Shown piece by piece: positions 41,749-51,647 of a DNA stretch of 64,000 nucleotides. The notes beneath the pieces were generated by a model. The model was not told the DNA's origin. It did not search any database and was given only the letters and a program-made list of their open reading frames with translations. Where the stretch lies: contig JANDJL010000004.1 in assembly GCA_024330965.1 (NCBI GenBank), positions 111,458 to 175,457 of the forward strand, given 5' to 3'. A program made the translations under genes and the position numbers. The DNA is from Nitrospira sp. Lineage in GTDB: Bacteria; Nitrospirota; Nitrospiria; Nitrospirales; Nitrospiraceae. Positions within the stretch are counted from its first letter, which is position 1. Each line of letters opens with the position of its first letter.

Positions 41749-42435
41749 TTACATGAACTTCAGGAACTTCTCCTTGGCTTCGTCCATGACCTGGCCCGTC
41801 ACCGTCTGCAACCCCCGTTCTCTGGCCACCCGCTCGATTTCCTTGCGGGCCATGGGGCGAATGAAGTCCGGAATGTTCTCCAACCGCTGCTCGGCCTCAC
41901 GCGACCAGGCAAGGCCGTTCGGCGAGTCGTTTTTTGAATCGTCCATCACTTGAAGCGTGATGGTCTTGAACCCCTGTTTGCGGGCATAGGCTTCCACGCT
42001 GCTCTGCACCATCGGTTTGACGAAGGCTGGCAGGCGATCAAGTTTTTCCTTGGCGTCAGGAGTCCAGGTGAATTCAGACAACCCACTGTTGGCCGGCTTG
42101 CCCGAACTCGTCAAGCCCATCTCCGCGACCATGGCCGAAAACGGGCAGCCGCTGGTCGTTTTTCCCTCCGTTTTTGAAGGAGCCGCCGAGACCGCGGATT
42201 TGGCCTTCTGCACCTTGTCCGCCAGGGACGCCAGCGTGGGGTCGGTCGTCTCCGCGCGCGCGCCCAGTTTGAGCCCCAACACGTTCATCATGTTGGTTTC
42301 GCCCGCATTGGTCACCATCGAGAACTTGGCGTTGCAGGAAGGACAGCCGAAGAAGACGCCCAACGACCCTTCTTCGGGCTTTTCAACCTTCTCGAGAGCC
42401 ATGTACGTTTCACAGGTCAGACATACGAATTTCAT
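41749..42435 (-). CDS. PCP reductase (PCP_red)-domain protein with N-terminal zinc ribbon
   Basis: ORF 228 aa; MKFVCLTCETYMALEKV...FFGCPSCNAKF; repeats FTWTPDAKEKLDRLPAFVKPMVQSSVEAYARKQGFKTITLQVMDDSK and LAWSREAEQRLENIPDFIRPMARKEIERVARERGLQTVTGQVMDEAK. Confidence 0.85.
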   Translation of the reverse strand: MKFVCLTCETYMALEKVEKPEEGSLGVFFGCPSCNAKFSMVTNAGETNMMNVLGLKLGARAETTDPTLASLADKVQKAKSAVSAAPSKTEGKTTSGCPFSAMVAEMGLTSSGKPANSGLSEFTWTPDAKEKLDRLPAFVKPMVQSSVEAYARKQGFKTITLQVMDDSKNDSPNGLAWSREAEQRLENIPDFIRPMARKEIERVARERGLQTVTGQVMDEAKEKFLKFM

Positions 42436-42809
42436 TGCAACTCCTTCGCTCCACTTTTGAGCGATTTCCGAACCATTTCTTCCCTGATTTTTCCCCGACC
42501 GGTTTGGCGGAATCCAGCGGAATCCAACGGTCTCGTCCTCTCACCGTGTTACGGTAACACGGAGATTTTGGGCGAGTCAAACCAACCTGGCAAGGGACGA
42601 AGCGGCCATCGTTGTGTAACGCTGAGAAGACGCCTCCCGACGGCAGAATCGGACCGTCCGCCGTTTTCTCGCTCATTTTCCGTTCTCTTCACCCGACATA
42701 CAAAATTGATAGGCGAGAGCTGTGGCGGACGGTCCACTACAGTTCCAGCCCCTTGCGCCCGATAATAGGAGGTGGAGCCGATTTTATAGACAACCAAGAG
42801 GTCTCTTTT

Positions 42810-43679
42810 ATGCCGTCGGCTGAAGAACTGGTACGGTCCTGTGCGTCTATTCCGACATTTCCGACATTACCGGAAATTTACGTTCAGGTGCGGAACGTCG
42901 TGGATGCTCCTGATTCGACCGGAGACACCCTCGCTGACATCATCAAGCGAGACCCGGCTCTCTCAGCCAGACTGCTTCGCATTGCCAATGATCCTTGCCA
43001 TGGGCACCCTCAACAGGTTGACACCATCAATGGCGCCGTCAATCTCATTGGCCTCCCAGCGACAGCGGAAGCGGTCGGTGCCGCCACGGTCGGTCGGACG
43101 TTTTCAGGAATGCCGGCTTGCTTAATGGATGTCGCCAAGTTCTGGCGCAAGAGCCTGCTTTGCGCCCTCCTTGCAGGGAAAATCGCCGAATCGAGCGGCC
43201 TCGACCACAGTGAGCGTTTTTATGTGGCAGGCCTGTTCCGTGACATCGGCCATCTGGTCCTTTACCACACCGTCCCCCAACGGGCCCAGTCTTCCCTTAT
43301 CGAAGCGGGCTATCTGGAAACTTCCTTAGCCGAGGTGGAGCAGTCCAACATCGGATGCGACTTTGCTGATGTGGGCGGCGAATTCATACGGTCCCTGGGC
43401 TTCCCACTTCAGCTTGAACAGGCGGTTCGTTGGCAACTCAACCCGAGCAACGCAGGCGACTTCGTCCTCTATGCTTCCATCGTTCACCTGGCCGGCGCAA
43501 TCGCTGATCTCGAGGAGCCGGTTGAAGCGACCAGCCGCTCCACCGGACCGTCCCTTCATCCTGACGCCGTCGCCGCCATCAAGTTTGCGCCAGCCTCCAT
43601 CCCAACCTTACTCGCGGAAGCGCAAACCGATCTGCAACGGGTCGTACACCTCGTCTCGCCTCTCGCCAAAGCCGCCTAA
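42810..43679 (+). CDS. HDOD domain protein
   Basis: In-frame ATG 42810 in ORF 42612..43679; FPTLPEIYVQVRNVVDAPDSTGDTLADIIKRDPALSARLLRIANDP...INGAVNLIGLPATAEAV; YVAGLFRDIGHLVLY. Confidence 0.88.
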   Translation: MPSAEELVRSCASIPTFPTLPEIYVQVRNVVDAPDSTGDTLADIIKRDPALSARLLRIANDPCHGHPQQVDTINGAVNLIGLPATAEAVGAATVGRTFSGMPACLMDVAKFWRKSLLCALLAGKIAESSGLDHSERFYVAGLFRDIGHLVLYHTVPQRAQSSLIEAGYLETSLAEVEQSNIGCDFADVGGEFIRSLGFPLQLEQAVRWQLNPSNAGDFVLYASIVHLAGAIADLEEPVEATSRSTGPSLHPDAVAAIKFAPASIPTLLAEAQTDLQRVVHLVSPLAKAA

Positions 43680-43809
43680 TGGTTTCAGAAACGATCTCAC
43701 GGAGCAGGGCCTGCCCAGAGCAAGGCATCTAAGGCATTAGAGTCATTCTGGGGAAGGGAACGGCGCGGAGCGAACCGAAGACAGGTACCGGTTCCATCCC
43801 CGCCCGTCC

Positions 43810-45675
43810 TTAAATGGAATACTGAAAGGTCGGCTTGGCTCCAAGGGTCTCATCCAATACACCTCGCTGCTTGAGCGCATCCATGACCTGCTTGATCGCC
43901 ACGTCGAGGTCCACCGGTCCGTTGACGATCACGTCAGTGTTGGGCGGAGGTTCTTCGGCGGTCTTGCTCACATGCACAGCAATGACCGGGGCGGGATGCA
44001 CGAGCGTTCTGATCGCTTGCGACGCTTCCCGATAGGCCAAGCCGAAGGGATTCGTGGTAGACACCACAATCAAGCCTGTATCGATCAACAGTCGCGCCAC
44101 TTCCCCGTACCGCCGTGCCATTTCCGCCGTCAGCCCCTTTTCTTCTTCGCTCAAATCGGCATCAAGGCCCCGCCGTAAATTTTCGCCGTCCAATAGATAC
44201 GCATGGCGTCCGTCGGCAATGAGTCGCCCCTCCAACTTTCTTGCCAACAGCGACTTTCCGGTATGCCGTCCTCCGGTAAAGAGCACCACCGCGGACCGGT
44301 GACCGTAGTGCTTCGCACGGTCTTCAATGCTGACTTCGCCCTTAACCCACGCAAAATCTCGCCGACGCGCTTCTTCTCGCAACGACTCCTGATCATCCGG
44401 CACCATTTCCGTCACGATGCCACCGCCCGCGATGTCGTACTCGTCCACCAAGACGAATCGCCCGGTCGCTTCGAACGACGAAGACAAATCGAACGCGATG
44501 GGGGTTTTGGTCCGGATGGTCAGTTCAGCAACTTGGTTCCGGCTCACCACCGTCCCGCCCTGTTGCTGGTTCAGATCCGTCGTATCGATGATGCGATGAA
44601 GCGCCGCCACTTCGCACTCGACCTCCTTCGTGGCGACCCGTAACAGGTATGTTCGCCCCCGCTCCAGCGGGCGCTTGCCCAGCCAGAACAGGTTGGCCTT
44701 GAATGACGTTGAGACGTGGGGCAAGTCGCTTGGATGGGCGGCGATTTCCCCCCGCTCCACGAAGATCTGCTCATCAAGGGTAACGCCGATGGATTGGCCC
44801 GCCTCGGCGCTCATCGGAAGGGGTTCGACATTGAACGCTTCGATCGATTTGACATTGGCCCGCTTGTTCGAAGGGCAGAAGACCAGTTGATCGCCGACTT
44901 TCAGACGGCCGGCCGTGATGCGCCCCGCGATGATGCGACGCGCATCGAACTTGTAGACGTCCTGAACGGGAAATCGCAGAGGCTGATCGGCCGCGGCCGA
45001 TTCCTTTTTGAAGAGACTCAGCGTGTCCAGGACGGTCGGTCCCCCGTACCACGGCATGGCCCGGCTGCGATCGGCGATGTTATCGCCGAGCTTGGCGCTG
45101 ACGGGAATGATCCGCTCGGGAATCGCGCCGAACTGACCAAGAAACTCCCGATATTCTTTCTCGATACCGTCGAAGACGTCCTGTCGATAGCCGACCAGGT
45201 CCATCTTGTTGACGACGACCGCGAACTGACGGACTCCAAGAAGCGAGAGCAGATACCCGTGTTTTTTGGACTGTTCTTTCACCCCCTCGAGGGCGTCGAT
45301 CACGAGAAGCGCCGCTTCGGCCCTAGCCGCGCCGGAGATCATGTTTTTGAGAAATTCCTTGTGACCCGGCGCATCGATAATGATGTATTGCCGGCCCTTC
45401 CAGATGAAAAACGTCCGCGCCGTATCGATCGTAATGCCCTGCTCTTGCTCCTCCAAAAACGCATCGAACAGGAACGCGTACTCGAATTCCTTGCCCTGCT
45501 GGCGACAGATCGCCTGCACCTTCTCCAATTTGCCTTCCGGCAACGACCCGGTATCCGCATAGAGCCGTCCCACGAGCGTGGACTTTCCGTGGTCCACATG
45601 ACCGACAATGACGATATTGAAATGCTCGTCCGGTTTTGAAGCGGCTCGTGCCGCCGCGGCCGTCGCCTGGTCCAT
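43810..45675 (-). CDS. cysN: Sulfate adenylyltransferase large subunit CysN fused to a divergent/truncated APS-kinase-like (CysC) domain
   Basis: ORF 621 aa; [30 protein letters not shown]...[29 protein letters not shown]-terminal [42 protein letters not shown]. Confidence 0.95.
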   Translation of the reverse strand: MDQATAAAARAASKPDEHFNIVIVGHVDHGKSTLVGRLYADTGSLPEGKLEKVQAICRQQGKEFEYAFLFDAFLEEQEQGITIDTARTFFIWKGRQYIIIDAPGHKEFLKNMISGAARAEAALLVIDALEGVKEQSKKHGYLLSLLGVRQFAVVVNKMDLVGYRQDVFDGIEKEYREFLGQFGAIPERIIPVSAKLGDNIADRSRAMPWYGGPTVLDTLSLFKKESAAADQPLRFPVQDVYKFDARRIIAGRITAGRLKVGDQLVFCPSNKRANVKSIEAFNVEPLPMSAEAGQSIGVTLDEQIFVERGEIAAHPSDLPHVSTSFKANLFWLGKRPLERGRTYLLRVATKEVECEVAALHRIIDTTDLNQQQGGTVVSRNQVAELTIRTKTPIAFDLSSSFEATGRFVLVDEYDIAGGGIVTEMVPDDQESLREEARRRDFAWVKGEVSIEDRAKHYGHRSAVVLFTGGRHTGKSLLARKLEGRLIADGRHAYLLDGENLRRGLDADLSEEEKGLTAEMARRYGEVARLLIDTGLIVVSTTNPFGLAYREASQAIRTLVHPAPVIAVHVSKTAEEPPPNTDVIVNGPVDLDVAIKQVMDALKQRGVLDETLGAKPTFQYSI

Positions 45676-46524
45676 TTACATGTACCCTTTCTTCCGGAGC
45701 ATCTCCATGCCGCGTCCCGCGTCCTGGGCTCGTCCGGACCGTTCCGCGATATTGGTCGCCCGCAGCTCCTCAATGATCTCATCCACCGTCTTGGCGGTGG
45801 ACTTTACAGGCGTCGTACAAGGAGCGCATCCCAGACTCCGATAGCGCGTGCCGTCCCCCTTATCCAAGTACAGATCGATAAAGGGGATGTTTTCGGCTTT
45901 GATATATTCCCAGATGTTGACTTCCGTCCAATCAAGCAAGGGGTGGATTCGGATATGGGTCCCCGGCGGGAATGTCGTTTTGAACTGGTTCCACAGTTCC
46001 GGCGGCTGATCGCGGAAATCCCAGTCTCCATGTTTGTCGCGAGGCGAGAAGTATCGCTCTTTCGCTCTCGTGCTGTCTTCATCGGCGCGCACGCCTAAAA
46101 TGATGCCGGTGTATCCGTTCGATTCGATCAGATGTTTTAACGCCATCGTTTTGAGCGCTGTGCAACAGACGTCGCGCCCCATCGTATGATTCATCCCGGC
46201 CGCCAGCGCCTCCTTATTTTGGCCCACGACCAAATTCAACCGCCATTCGCGGGCCAATCGGTCGCGATACTCGATCATGGCGGGAATCTTGTAACTCGTA
46301 TCCACATGCAGCAGCGGAAACGGCACGTGACCGAAGAACGCCTTGCGGGCCAACCACAGCAGCACGGTCGAATCTTTGCCCATCGACCACAGCATGGCCA
46401 AATTGTCGAAGTGTTTGTACGCCTCTCGAAAAATATAGACGCTTTGGTCTTCCAGCTCACGCAGATGTTTCACAATTTCTCTCCCGTTCGCTTCGGCTAT
46501 CCGTGATTCCCCCCGAGGTGGCAC
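45676..46524 (-). CDS. cysD: Sulfate adenylyltransferase small subunit CysD
   Basis: ORF 282 aa; [72 protein letters not shown]; start may be the GTG near 46473. Confidence 0.97.
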   Translation of the reverse strand: MPPRGESRIAEANGREIVKHLRELEDQSVYIFREAYKHFDNLAMLWSMGKDSTVLLWLARKAFFGHVPFPLLHVDTSYKIPAMIEYRDRLAREWRLNLVVGQNKEALAAGMNHTMGRDVCCTALKTMALKHLIESNGYTGIILGVRADEDSTRAKERYFSPRDKHGDWDFRDQPPELWNQFKTTFPPGTHIRIHPLLDWTEVNIWEYIKAENIPFIDLYLDKGDGTRYRSLGCAPCTTPVKSTAKTVDEIIEELRATNIAERSGRAQDAGRGMEMLRKKGYM

Positions 46525-47593
46525 CCACCGTTTCCCGCGTCAATTCCTCAAGCTTGTGGGCCGCGGCTCCTCCTTCAAGCGCCGCCTTCGCCAAGGGGTA
46601 GCAGGCCGAGAGGGACTGCCCCTTTCCCGCCGCATACAGCAACATCGCCGCGTTCATCAGAACCCACTCCTTGGGTCCCCCCTGCACCTGATGCTGAAGA
46701 ATGCGGCGGAGCAGCTCCGCCTCCTTGTCCCGTTGATCAGGCGGAAAGCCCGCCATCCCCCGCGAAGAACCGAGCGTCAGCCCGAAATCCTTGGGAGCCA
46801 CTCCCAAGGGTGTGATACGCTCATCTCTCAGTTCCAGCACCCTGGTCACTGCCGACAAGGATAATTCCGGGTCACCCTCGACCCCGCGAATGACGAGCCC
46901 CCTCGGGCAACCGAGCATGCGCAACGCCTCGGCTGTTTTCTCAAAATGCGGGGGATGCGACAGTCCAACCACCTGCGCGGAGGCACGAGCCGGGTTCAGG
47001 AGCCTGGCGATCGGATGAAAGACGTTTCTCACACCCAGCTCCTGGCGCATTTCTAAAAATCGATAGACCGCCGGATGGTAGACGCCGATATCGAGATACG
47101 CGAACCCCTTCTTGAGCAGATCCTCCGTCACGGCGCGCGGGGTGGAATCGACCGGGATGCCCATCGCCTTGAGCACCCCGGCGCTGCCCGGCCTTCCAGG
47201 AATCCCGTCGTAGCCGTGCATCAGCACCGTAGCCCCGGCAGAAGCGGCGACAATGGAGGAGGCAACCAGCGCATGGAAGGTGTCCTGTTTGCCCGCATAG
47301 GTCGGCACATCGACCAGGGCGACTTCTCTGGGCACCGCAAGAGGGGGCACGTAGTGCCTTACGGCGGCCGTCATTCCCGCCAATTCCGCGACCGATTCCG
47401 ACTTGAATCGCATAGCGATCAAGAAGGCTCCCGTTTGGGCCGGCGTTGCTTCTCCTTCGATGAGGGCTCTCATCGCCTGCTTGGTTTCATCCCACGTCAA
47501 ATCCTTGGACGTCTTAGGACCCTTGGCGATTTTGGCGAGGATATTCTGAAACGTCACGTTACGACCGATGCAATCCGCACTCGGTTTTCGCAT
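46457..47593 (-). CDS. Anthranilate phosphoribosyltransferase-like (TrpD-like/glycosyl transferase family 3) protein
   Basis: ORF 378 aa; [47 protein letters not shown]...[31 protein letters not shown]; overlaps cysH and cysD ends. Confidence 0.88.
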   Translation of the reverse strand: MRKPSADCIGRNVTFQNILAKIAKGPKTSKDLTWDETKQAMRALIEGEATPAQTGAFLIAMRFKSESVAELAGMTAAVRHYVPPLAVPREVALVDVPTYAGKQDTFHALVASSIVAASAGATVLMHGYDGIPGRPGSAGVLKAMGIPVDSTPRAVTEDLLKKGFAYLDIGVYHPAVYRFLEMRQELGVRNVFHPIARLLNPARASAQVVGLSHPPHFEKTAEALRMLGCPRGLVIRGVEGDPELSLSAVTRVLELRDERITPLGVAPKDFGLTLGSSRGMAGFPPDQRDKEAELLRRILQHQVQGGPKEWVLMNAAMLLYAAGKGQSLSACYPLAKAALEGGAAAHKLEELTRETVGATSGGITDSRSERERNCETSA

Positions 47594-48275
47594 GGCCCTG
47601 CCAGCGACCGGCGCGCAAATCCTCTCCAGGACTCACCGGCTTGGTGCAATGGGTACAGCCGATACTCGGGTAGTTCCTGTCGTGGAGAGGGTTGTACGGC
47701 ACTTCACAGACTTTGATGTACGTCCACACGTCGGCCCATGTCCACCGCGCCAGCGGATTGACTTTGACCAAGCCGAACCTGACATCCCACTCGATCAGAC
47801 CGGCATTAGCCCTGGAGGGAGCCTGCTCGCGGCGAATGCCGGTGATCCAGGCATCAAACGATTTGAGCACCCCGGCGAGCGGCTCGACTTTCCGCAATCG
47901 GCAACAGAGGTCCGGATCCCTGGCCCACAACGCCTCGCCATATTGTTGCGCTTGTTGTTCCGGCGTCAGCGAAGAGTTGACTCGGATCACCTGCGCTGGC
48001 GTGAGTCCGTATCGTTCGATGATGCGATCTCTCGTCTCATACGTTTCAGGAAACAGAAAATCCGTATCCAAATAGAACAGCGGGACGGATGGATTGATCC
48101 GATGGATCATATCCACCAACACGACGTCTTCTGCGCCGAAACTACAGGCGAGGACGATGTTCGGCGCATATCGCTCGATGGCGGCAGCCAGCACCTCTTG
48201 CGGCTGCTTTGATTCAAACGACTCGCTCCATGAACGGAGGCGGCTGGCGATACCCGAATCTTGGATGTTCGTCAT
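47559..48275 (-). CDS. cysH: Phosphoadenylyl/adenylyl-sulfate reductase CysH; Cys motifs indicate the Fe-S APS-reductase type
   Basis: ORF 238 aa; PNIVLACSFGAEDVVLVDMIHRINPSVPLFYLDTDFLFPETYE; DLCCRLRKVEPL and SIGCTHCTKPV; C-terminal KTECGLH. Confidence 0.95.
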   Translation of the reverse strand: MTNIQDSGIASRLRSWSESFESKQPQEVLAAAIERYAPNIVLACSFGAEDVVLVDMIHRINPSVPLFYLDTDFLFPETYETRDRIIERYGLTPAQVIRVNSSLTPEQQAQQYGEALWARDPDLCCRLRKVEPLAGVLKSFDAWITGIRREQAPSRANAGLIEWDVRFGLVKVNPLARWTWADVWTYIKVCEVPYNPLHDRNYPSIGCTHCTKPVSPGEDLRAGRWQGHAKTECGLHRS

Positions 48276-48292
48276 ATCGAAACTCGCCCCCT

Positions 48293-50869
48293 TTAGTCTC
48301 CAACCTTCTCGACCAACACCCGATAGTGCCTCGCGTCCGGCTCCAACGCCTCTTCACTCAGCACCTTATGCCCATCGTTCTTCAGGCTCATCGGCACGTT
48401 CTTGATCGGCTCACCAGCATCCAACCAAACTTCCAGTCGTTCGCCCGCCTCCATCATTTCGAGCTTCAGCTTGGTCTTGACATAGTTCATCGGACAAGCC
48501 ACGCCGCGCAGATCGTACACGGGAACGTCGGCCGGAACCGAGGGGGGAGAGACGACCTCTGCCTTCAGTTCCGGTTCAGCTATCGGCTCGGCCATCGACG
48601 TCGCCGTCGCCGTCTCGGCAGTCGGCGCCAACTTAAGATCTTTGCCCATGTTCTCCGTCGCGGCCCGGCAGGCATCCACAAAACCCTTTGCAAATGCGAT
48701 TTTCCCCCTCGCGAATTGTTCGTCGCTCTCTTTGCTGCCGAGATCGCCGACTTTCCCGCCAAGGTCCCGATACTGCGCGGGCACGGCTCCCTTCTGCGCA
48801 ATGCGGGCATCGAATTCACTGAGCGTTTCGGAGTCGGTCGATGGGTCGAGCCCTTCCGTCACCAACAACGCTTTCGCGGCGGCCAGCACGGCTCGATACG
48901 CCTTGTTCACCGCCACCGCATACTGGTGCTTTTCGACATGGAGCCTTGCCAAATAGAGCTCTTGATCGGCTTCCAGAATTCCGTTTTCAATCATTTCGAG
49001 GGCGCCTCCGGCACACTCGCCGGGGCCATGGTCTTCGAGCACAAAGGGATCATCCCCTTCCCAGTCGTAATAAAACGTGGGGTCCTCCTCGTAAGAAGGG
49101 ACGATCGTATAAGGAATGAGTTCGTCCTTCAGGCCGTTTTTCCCGACACGGTCGATGAACGCCGGCATCGTTTCACCCGGTTTGCGGTCCCTCCGATACA
49201 CATCGATCAAATGCGTCACGGCCGCCGGTACCGCCTTAGCAGGCAGTTTGACCGTCATCTGCCCGATCTTGGCTGTACCGTTCACCATGCCCCCGAGATG
49301 CAGTTCATACATGGGCAGCGTATGGTCTCCGATCCGTTTACCGACGCCGTGCAGTCCGATCGTCGCGATATGGTGTTGGGCACAGGAATTATGGCACCCG
49401 CTGATCTTGACCGTAACTCCGGCCAGATCGTCCGGCACTCGCCCGGCCGGGAAAATCTCGGCCAGCCCACGAGCCATCCCTTTGGATGAAGTGATGCCCA
49501 GGCCGCACGTATCGGTGCCGGGGCAGGCGATGATGTCCTCAACGTGCTCGGCTCCCGGATCGGCCAAGCCCTGAAGGACCAAGTCCTCATACAACGCTTC
49601 GATTCGGTCTTCAGGAATCCATCGGATCACGAGATTTTGATGAATCGTCGTCCGCAGATTGCCGTTGGAATACCGCTCGGCAAGGTCCGCCACCCACCGC
49701 ATTTGGTCCGCCGTGATGTCTCCCATGAACAGCCTGATCACCGCGGTGACATAGCCCTCCTGTTTTTGAGGAATCACATTGGTTCGTTTCCACACCTGAA
49801 AAGGGGAGTCCGGCTCCTTCCCTCGATGTCCATTAGTAGGAGTCTGTTCGGCATTGGAAACAGATCCGTTTCTGGTCGGCATAATGAACGGAGCTGGCTG
49901 GTCATCGTGATCGAGCAGCCGAATCGGCCTGGTCGTTGGCCTGCTGTACCCCAACGCCACATAGGCCTCTTCCCACCGTCGCTTGAATTCTTCAAACCCC
50001 AACTTGTCGATGACGAACTTCATGCGGGCCTTGTGACGGTTTTTTCGATTCCCCAAGGTGTCAAAAACTTTGATCACCGCTTCGATGCTGGGGATCAGTT
50101 CGTCCATCGGCGTAAATTCTCGCAACACTTTGGCCATCCGAGGCAGTGGCCCCAACCCTCCGCCGGCGACCATCCGAAAACCGATGACCCCGTCCTCCCG
50201 TTTGACGGCCATGAGCCCGATGTCGTGAATGGGAGTCAAGGCACAATCGTGCGCGCACCCAGAAAAGGCGATCTTAAACTTGCGGGGCAAGCTCTGGTTG
50301 AGCGGGTTGCGGAGGAGATGGTACGCCACCGTTTTGGCATACGGCGTCACGTCGAACACTTCGCCCCGGCACACCCCGGCCAGATGACAGGCGGTCACAT
50401 TCCGAACCGTATTGGAACAGGCTTCTCTGGTCGTCAGCCCCACTTCCGCCAACCCACGCATGATCGTCGGCACGTCCTTGAGCTCGACGAAATGCATCTG
50501 GATGTCCTGCCGCGTCGTCACGTGGCCGACGCCGGTGGCATACCGGTCCACCAAATCCGCAAGGCGGCGTAGTTGATTCGCCGTGATTCCCCCGAAGGGG
50601 ATCTTGACCCGCACCATCTGGACTCCGGGTTGCCGTTGACCATAGATGCCGAACTGGAGGCGAAACGGTTTGAACAGATCCGGTGAAAGTTCGCCGGATA
50701 AGCAGCGCAGAGCCTCGGTTTCGAACGTTTCAATTTCTTCGGCAATGGCAGGCGGAATGGGAGTCGTCACGACCTCGACCGTTTTCAGGTGTTGGGGAGT
50801 CATTGAGGCATCTCCTCTTGGCGACAATGAGACCGACGCATTCGTACCTTTCTGGGAAACCTGATCCAT
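48293..50869 (-). CDS. Nitrite/sulfite reductase-type hemoprotein fused to a HEPN-like helical segment and a C-terminal TusA domain
   Basis: ORF 858 aa; C-x5-C + C-x3-C sets in both halves (ACHLAGVC/GCAHDC; ACPGTDTC/GCHNSC); HEPN-like LYLARLHVEKHQYAVAVNKAYRAVLAAAKALL; TusA-like YDLRGVACPMNYVKTKLKLEMMEAGERLEVWLDAGEPIKNVPMSLKNDGHKVL. Confidence 0.92.
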   Translation of the reverse strand: MDQVSQKGTNASVSLSPRGDASMTPQHLKTVEVVTTPIPPAIAEEIETFETEALRCLSGELSPDLFKPFRLQFGIYGQRQPGVQMVRVKIPFGGITANQLRRLADLVDRYATGVGHVTTRQDIQMHFVELKDVPTIMRGLAEVGLTTREACSNTVRNVTACHLAGVCRGEVFDVTPYAKTVAYHLLRNPLNQSLPRKFKIAFSGCAHDCALTPIHDIGLMAVKREDGVIGFRMVAGGGLGPLPRMAKVLREFTPMDELIPSIEAVIKVFDTLGNRKNRHKARMKFVIDKLGFEEFKRRWEEAYVALGYSRPTTRPIRLLDHDDQPAPFIMPTRNGSVSNAEQTPTNGHRGKEPDSPFQVWKRTNVIPQKQEGYVTAVIRLFMGDITADQMRWVADLAERYSNGNLRTTIHQNLVIRWIPEDRIEALYEDLVLQGLADPGAEHVEDIIACPGTDTCGLGITSSKGMARGLAEIFPAGRVPDDLAGVTVKISGCHNSCAQHHIATIGLHGVGKRIGDHTLPMYELHLGGMVNGTAKIGQMTVKLPAKAVPAAVTHLIDVYRRDRKPGETMPAFIDRVGKNGLKDELIPYTIVPSYEEDPTFYYDWEGDDPFVLEDHGPGECAGGALEMIENGILEADQELYLARLHVEKHQYAVAVNKAYRAVLAAAKALLVTEGLDPSTDSETLSEFDARIAQKGAVPAQYRDLGGKVGDLGSKESDEQFARGKIAFAKGFVDACRAATENMGKDLKLAPTAETATATSMAEPIAEPELKAEVVSPPSVPADVPVYDLRGVACPMNYVKTKLKLEMMEAGERLEVWLDAGEPIKNVPMSLKNDGHKVLSEEALEPDARHYRVLVEKVGD

Positions 50870-50881
50870 AACACTCGCGGG

Positions 50882-51343
50882 TTAAATGTGGTACATGGGG
50901 ATATACCGCCCTTCGATCGCCTGTTGCTGCTCGGCCAATTGGTCAATCCTGATCCGTTGAAGAACCTCGTGCTCAGCCTGGGCAACCTGCTTCCAGATAT
51001 GGCCAAGAAGGAGCTCCTGTTTGGACTGAGACCCCTTGGCGGGAAAGCCATTCGAGGCCAGAGGCGAGGTCAGAGGATAGAAGACCGGTCCGTCGAGCAC
51101 TTCGAGAATATCGGCGACCGACAAAGCGGACGGTTCTTTGACGAGCCTATATCCACCTTGCGCCCCTCGCAAACTGTGAATCAATCCCCCTTTTTTCATG
51201 GCAAGGAGAACCTGCTCCAAAAACTTAATGGGGATGGCTTGGCGTCTCGCAATCGATCGAGCTTGCACTGGAACTTCTTTCCCATAGATCGCGAGGTCAA
51301 TCGCAGCCATGATGCCGTACAGGGCCCGCCGGGACACTTTCAT
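50882..51343 (-). CDS. Rrf2 family transcriptional regulator (cysteine-free, CymR-like)
   Basis: ORF 153 aa; MKVSRRALYGIMAAIDLAIYG...VQARSIARRQAIPIKFLEQVLLAMKKGGLIHSLRGAQGGYRLVKEPSALSVADILEVLDGP; upstream of and co-directional with the sulfite reductase. Confidence 0.9.
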   Translation of the reverse strand: MKVSRRALYGIMAAIDLAIYGKEVPVQARSIARRQAIPIKFLEQVLLAMKKGGLIHSLRGAQGGYRLVKEPSALSVADILEVLDGPVFYPLTSPLASNGFPAKGSQSKQELLLGHIWKQVAQAEHEVLQRIRIDQLAEQQQAIEGRYIPMYHI

Positions 51344-51647
51344 TCTCTATTATTCCCGTATGAATTGTTTACTTATCACTTTCCTTCTCGCCCTGTCAAG
51401 CCCCATTTCAGAATAACAAGGCAAAACTCCGGGGCAACGGCTAGATACTTGCGGCACGCATCTCCCCTGTCATCGTCAGCCCAAGAGCCGAGAAAGTGTC
51501 CTTAACCGTTGCCGGCATCTTCTCAGCATGAGCAGATGAAATTTACAATCATGTACCAATACACTTGCTCGAGTCATCTCCTCATAAAAATGAATTGACT
51601 TCGTTCTCCCCCCAGGCAATAATCCGTCCCTCTTCGCGTGGGACCCC

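Noticed and set aside
44716-45639. 307-aa + strand ORF
   Set aside because: Antisense to cysN.
48209-49489. 426-aa + strand ORF
   Set aside because: Antisense to the sulfite reductase fusion gene.
49544-50572. 342-aa + strand ORF
   Set aside because: Antisense to the N-terminal half of the sulfite reductase gene.
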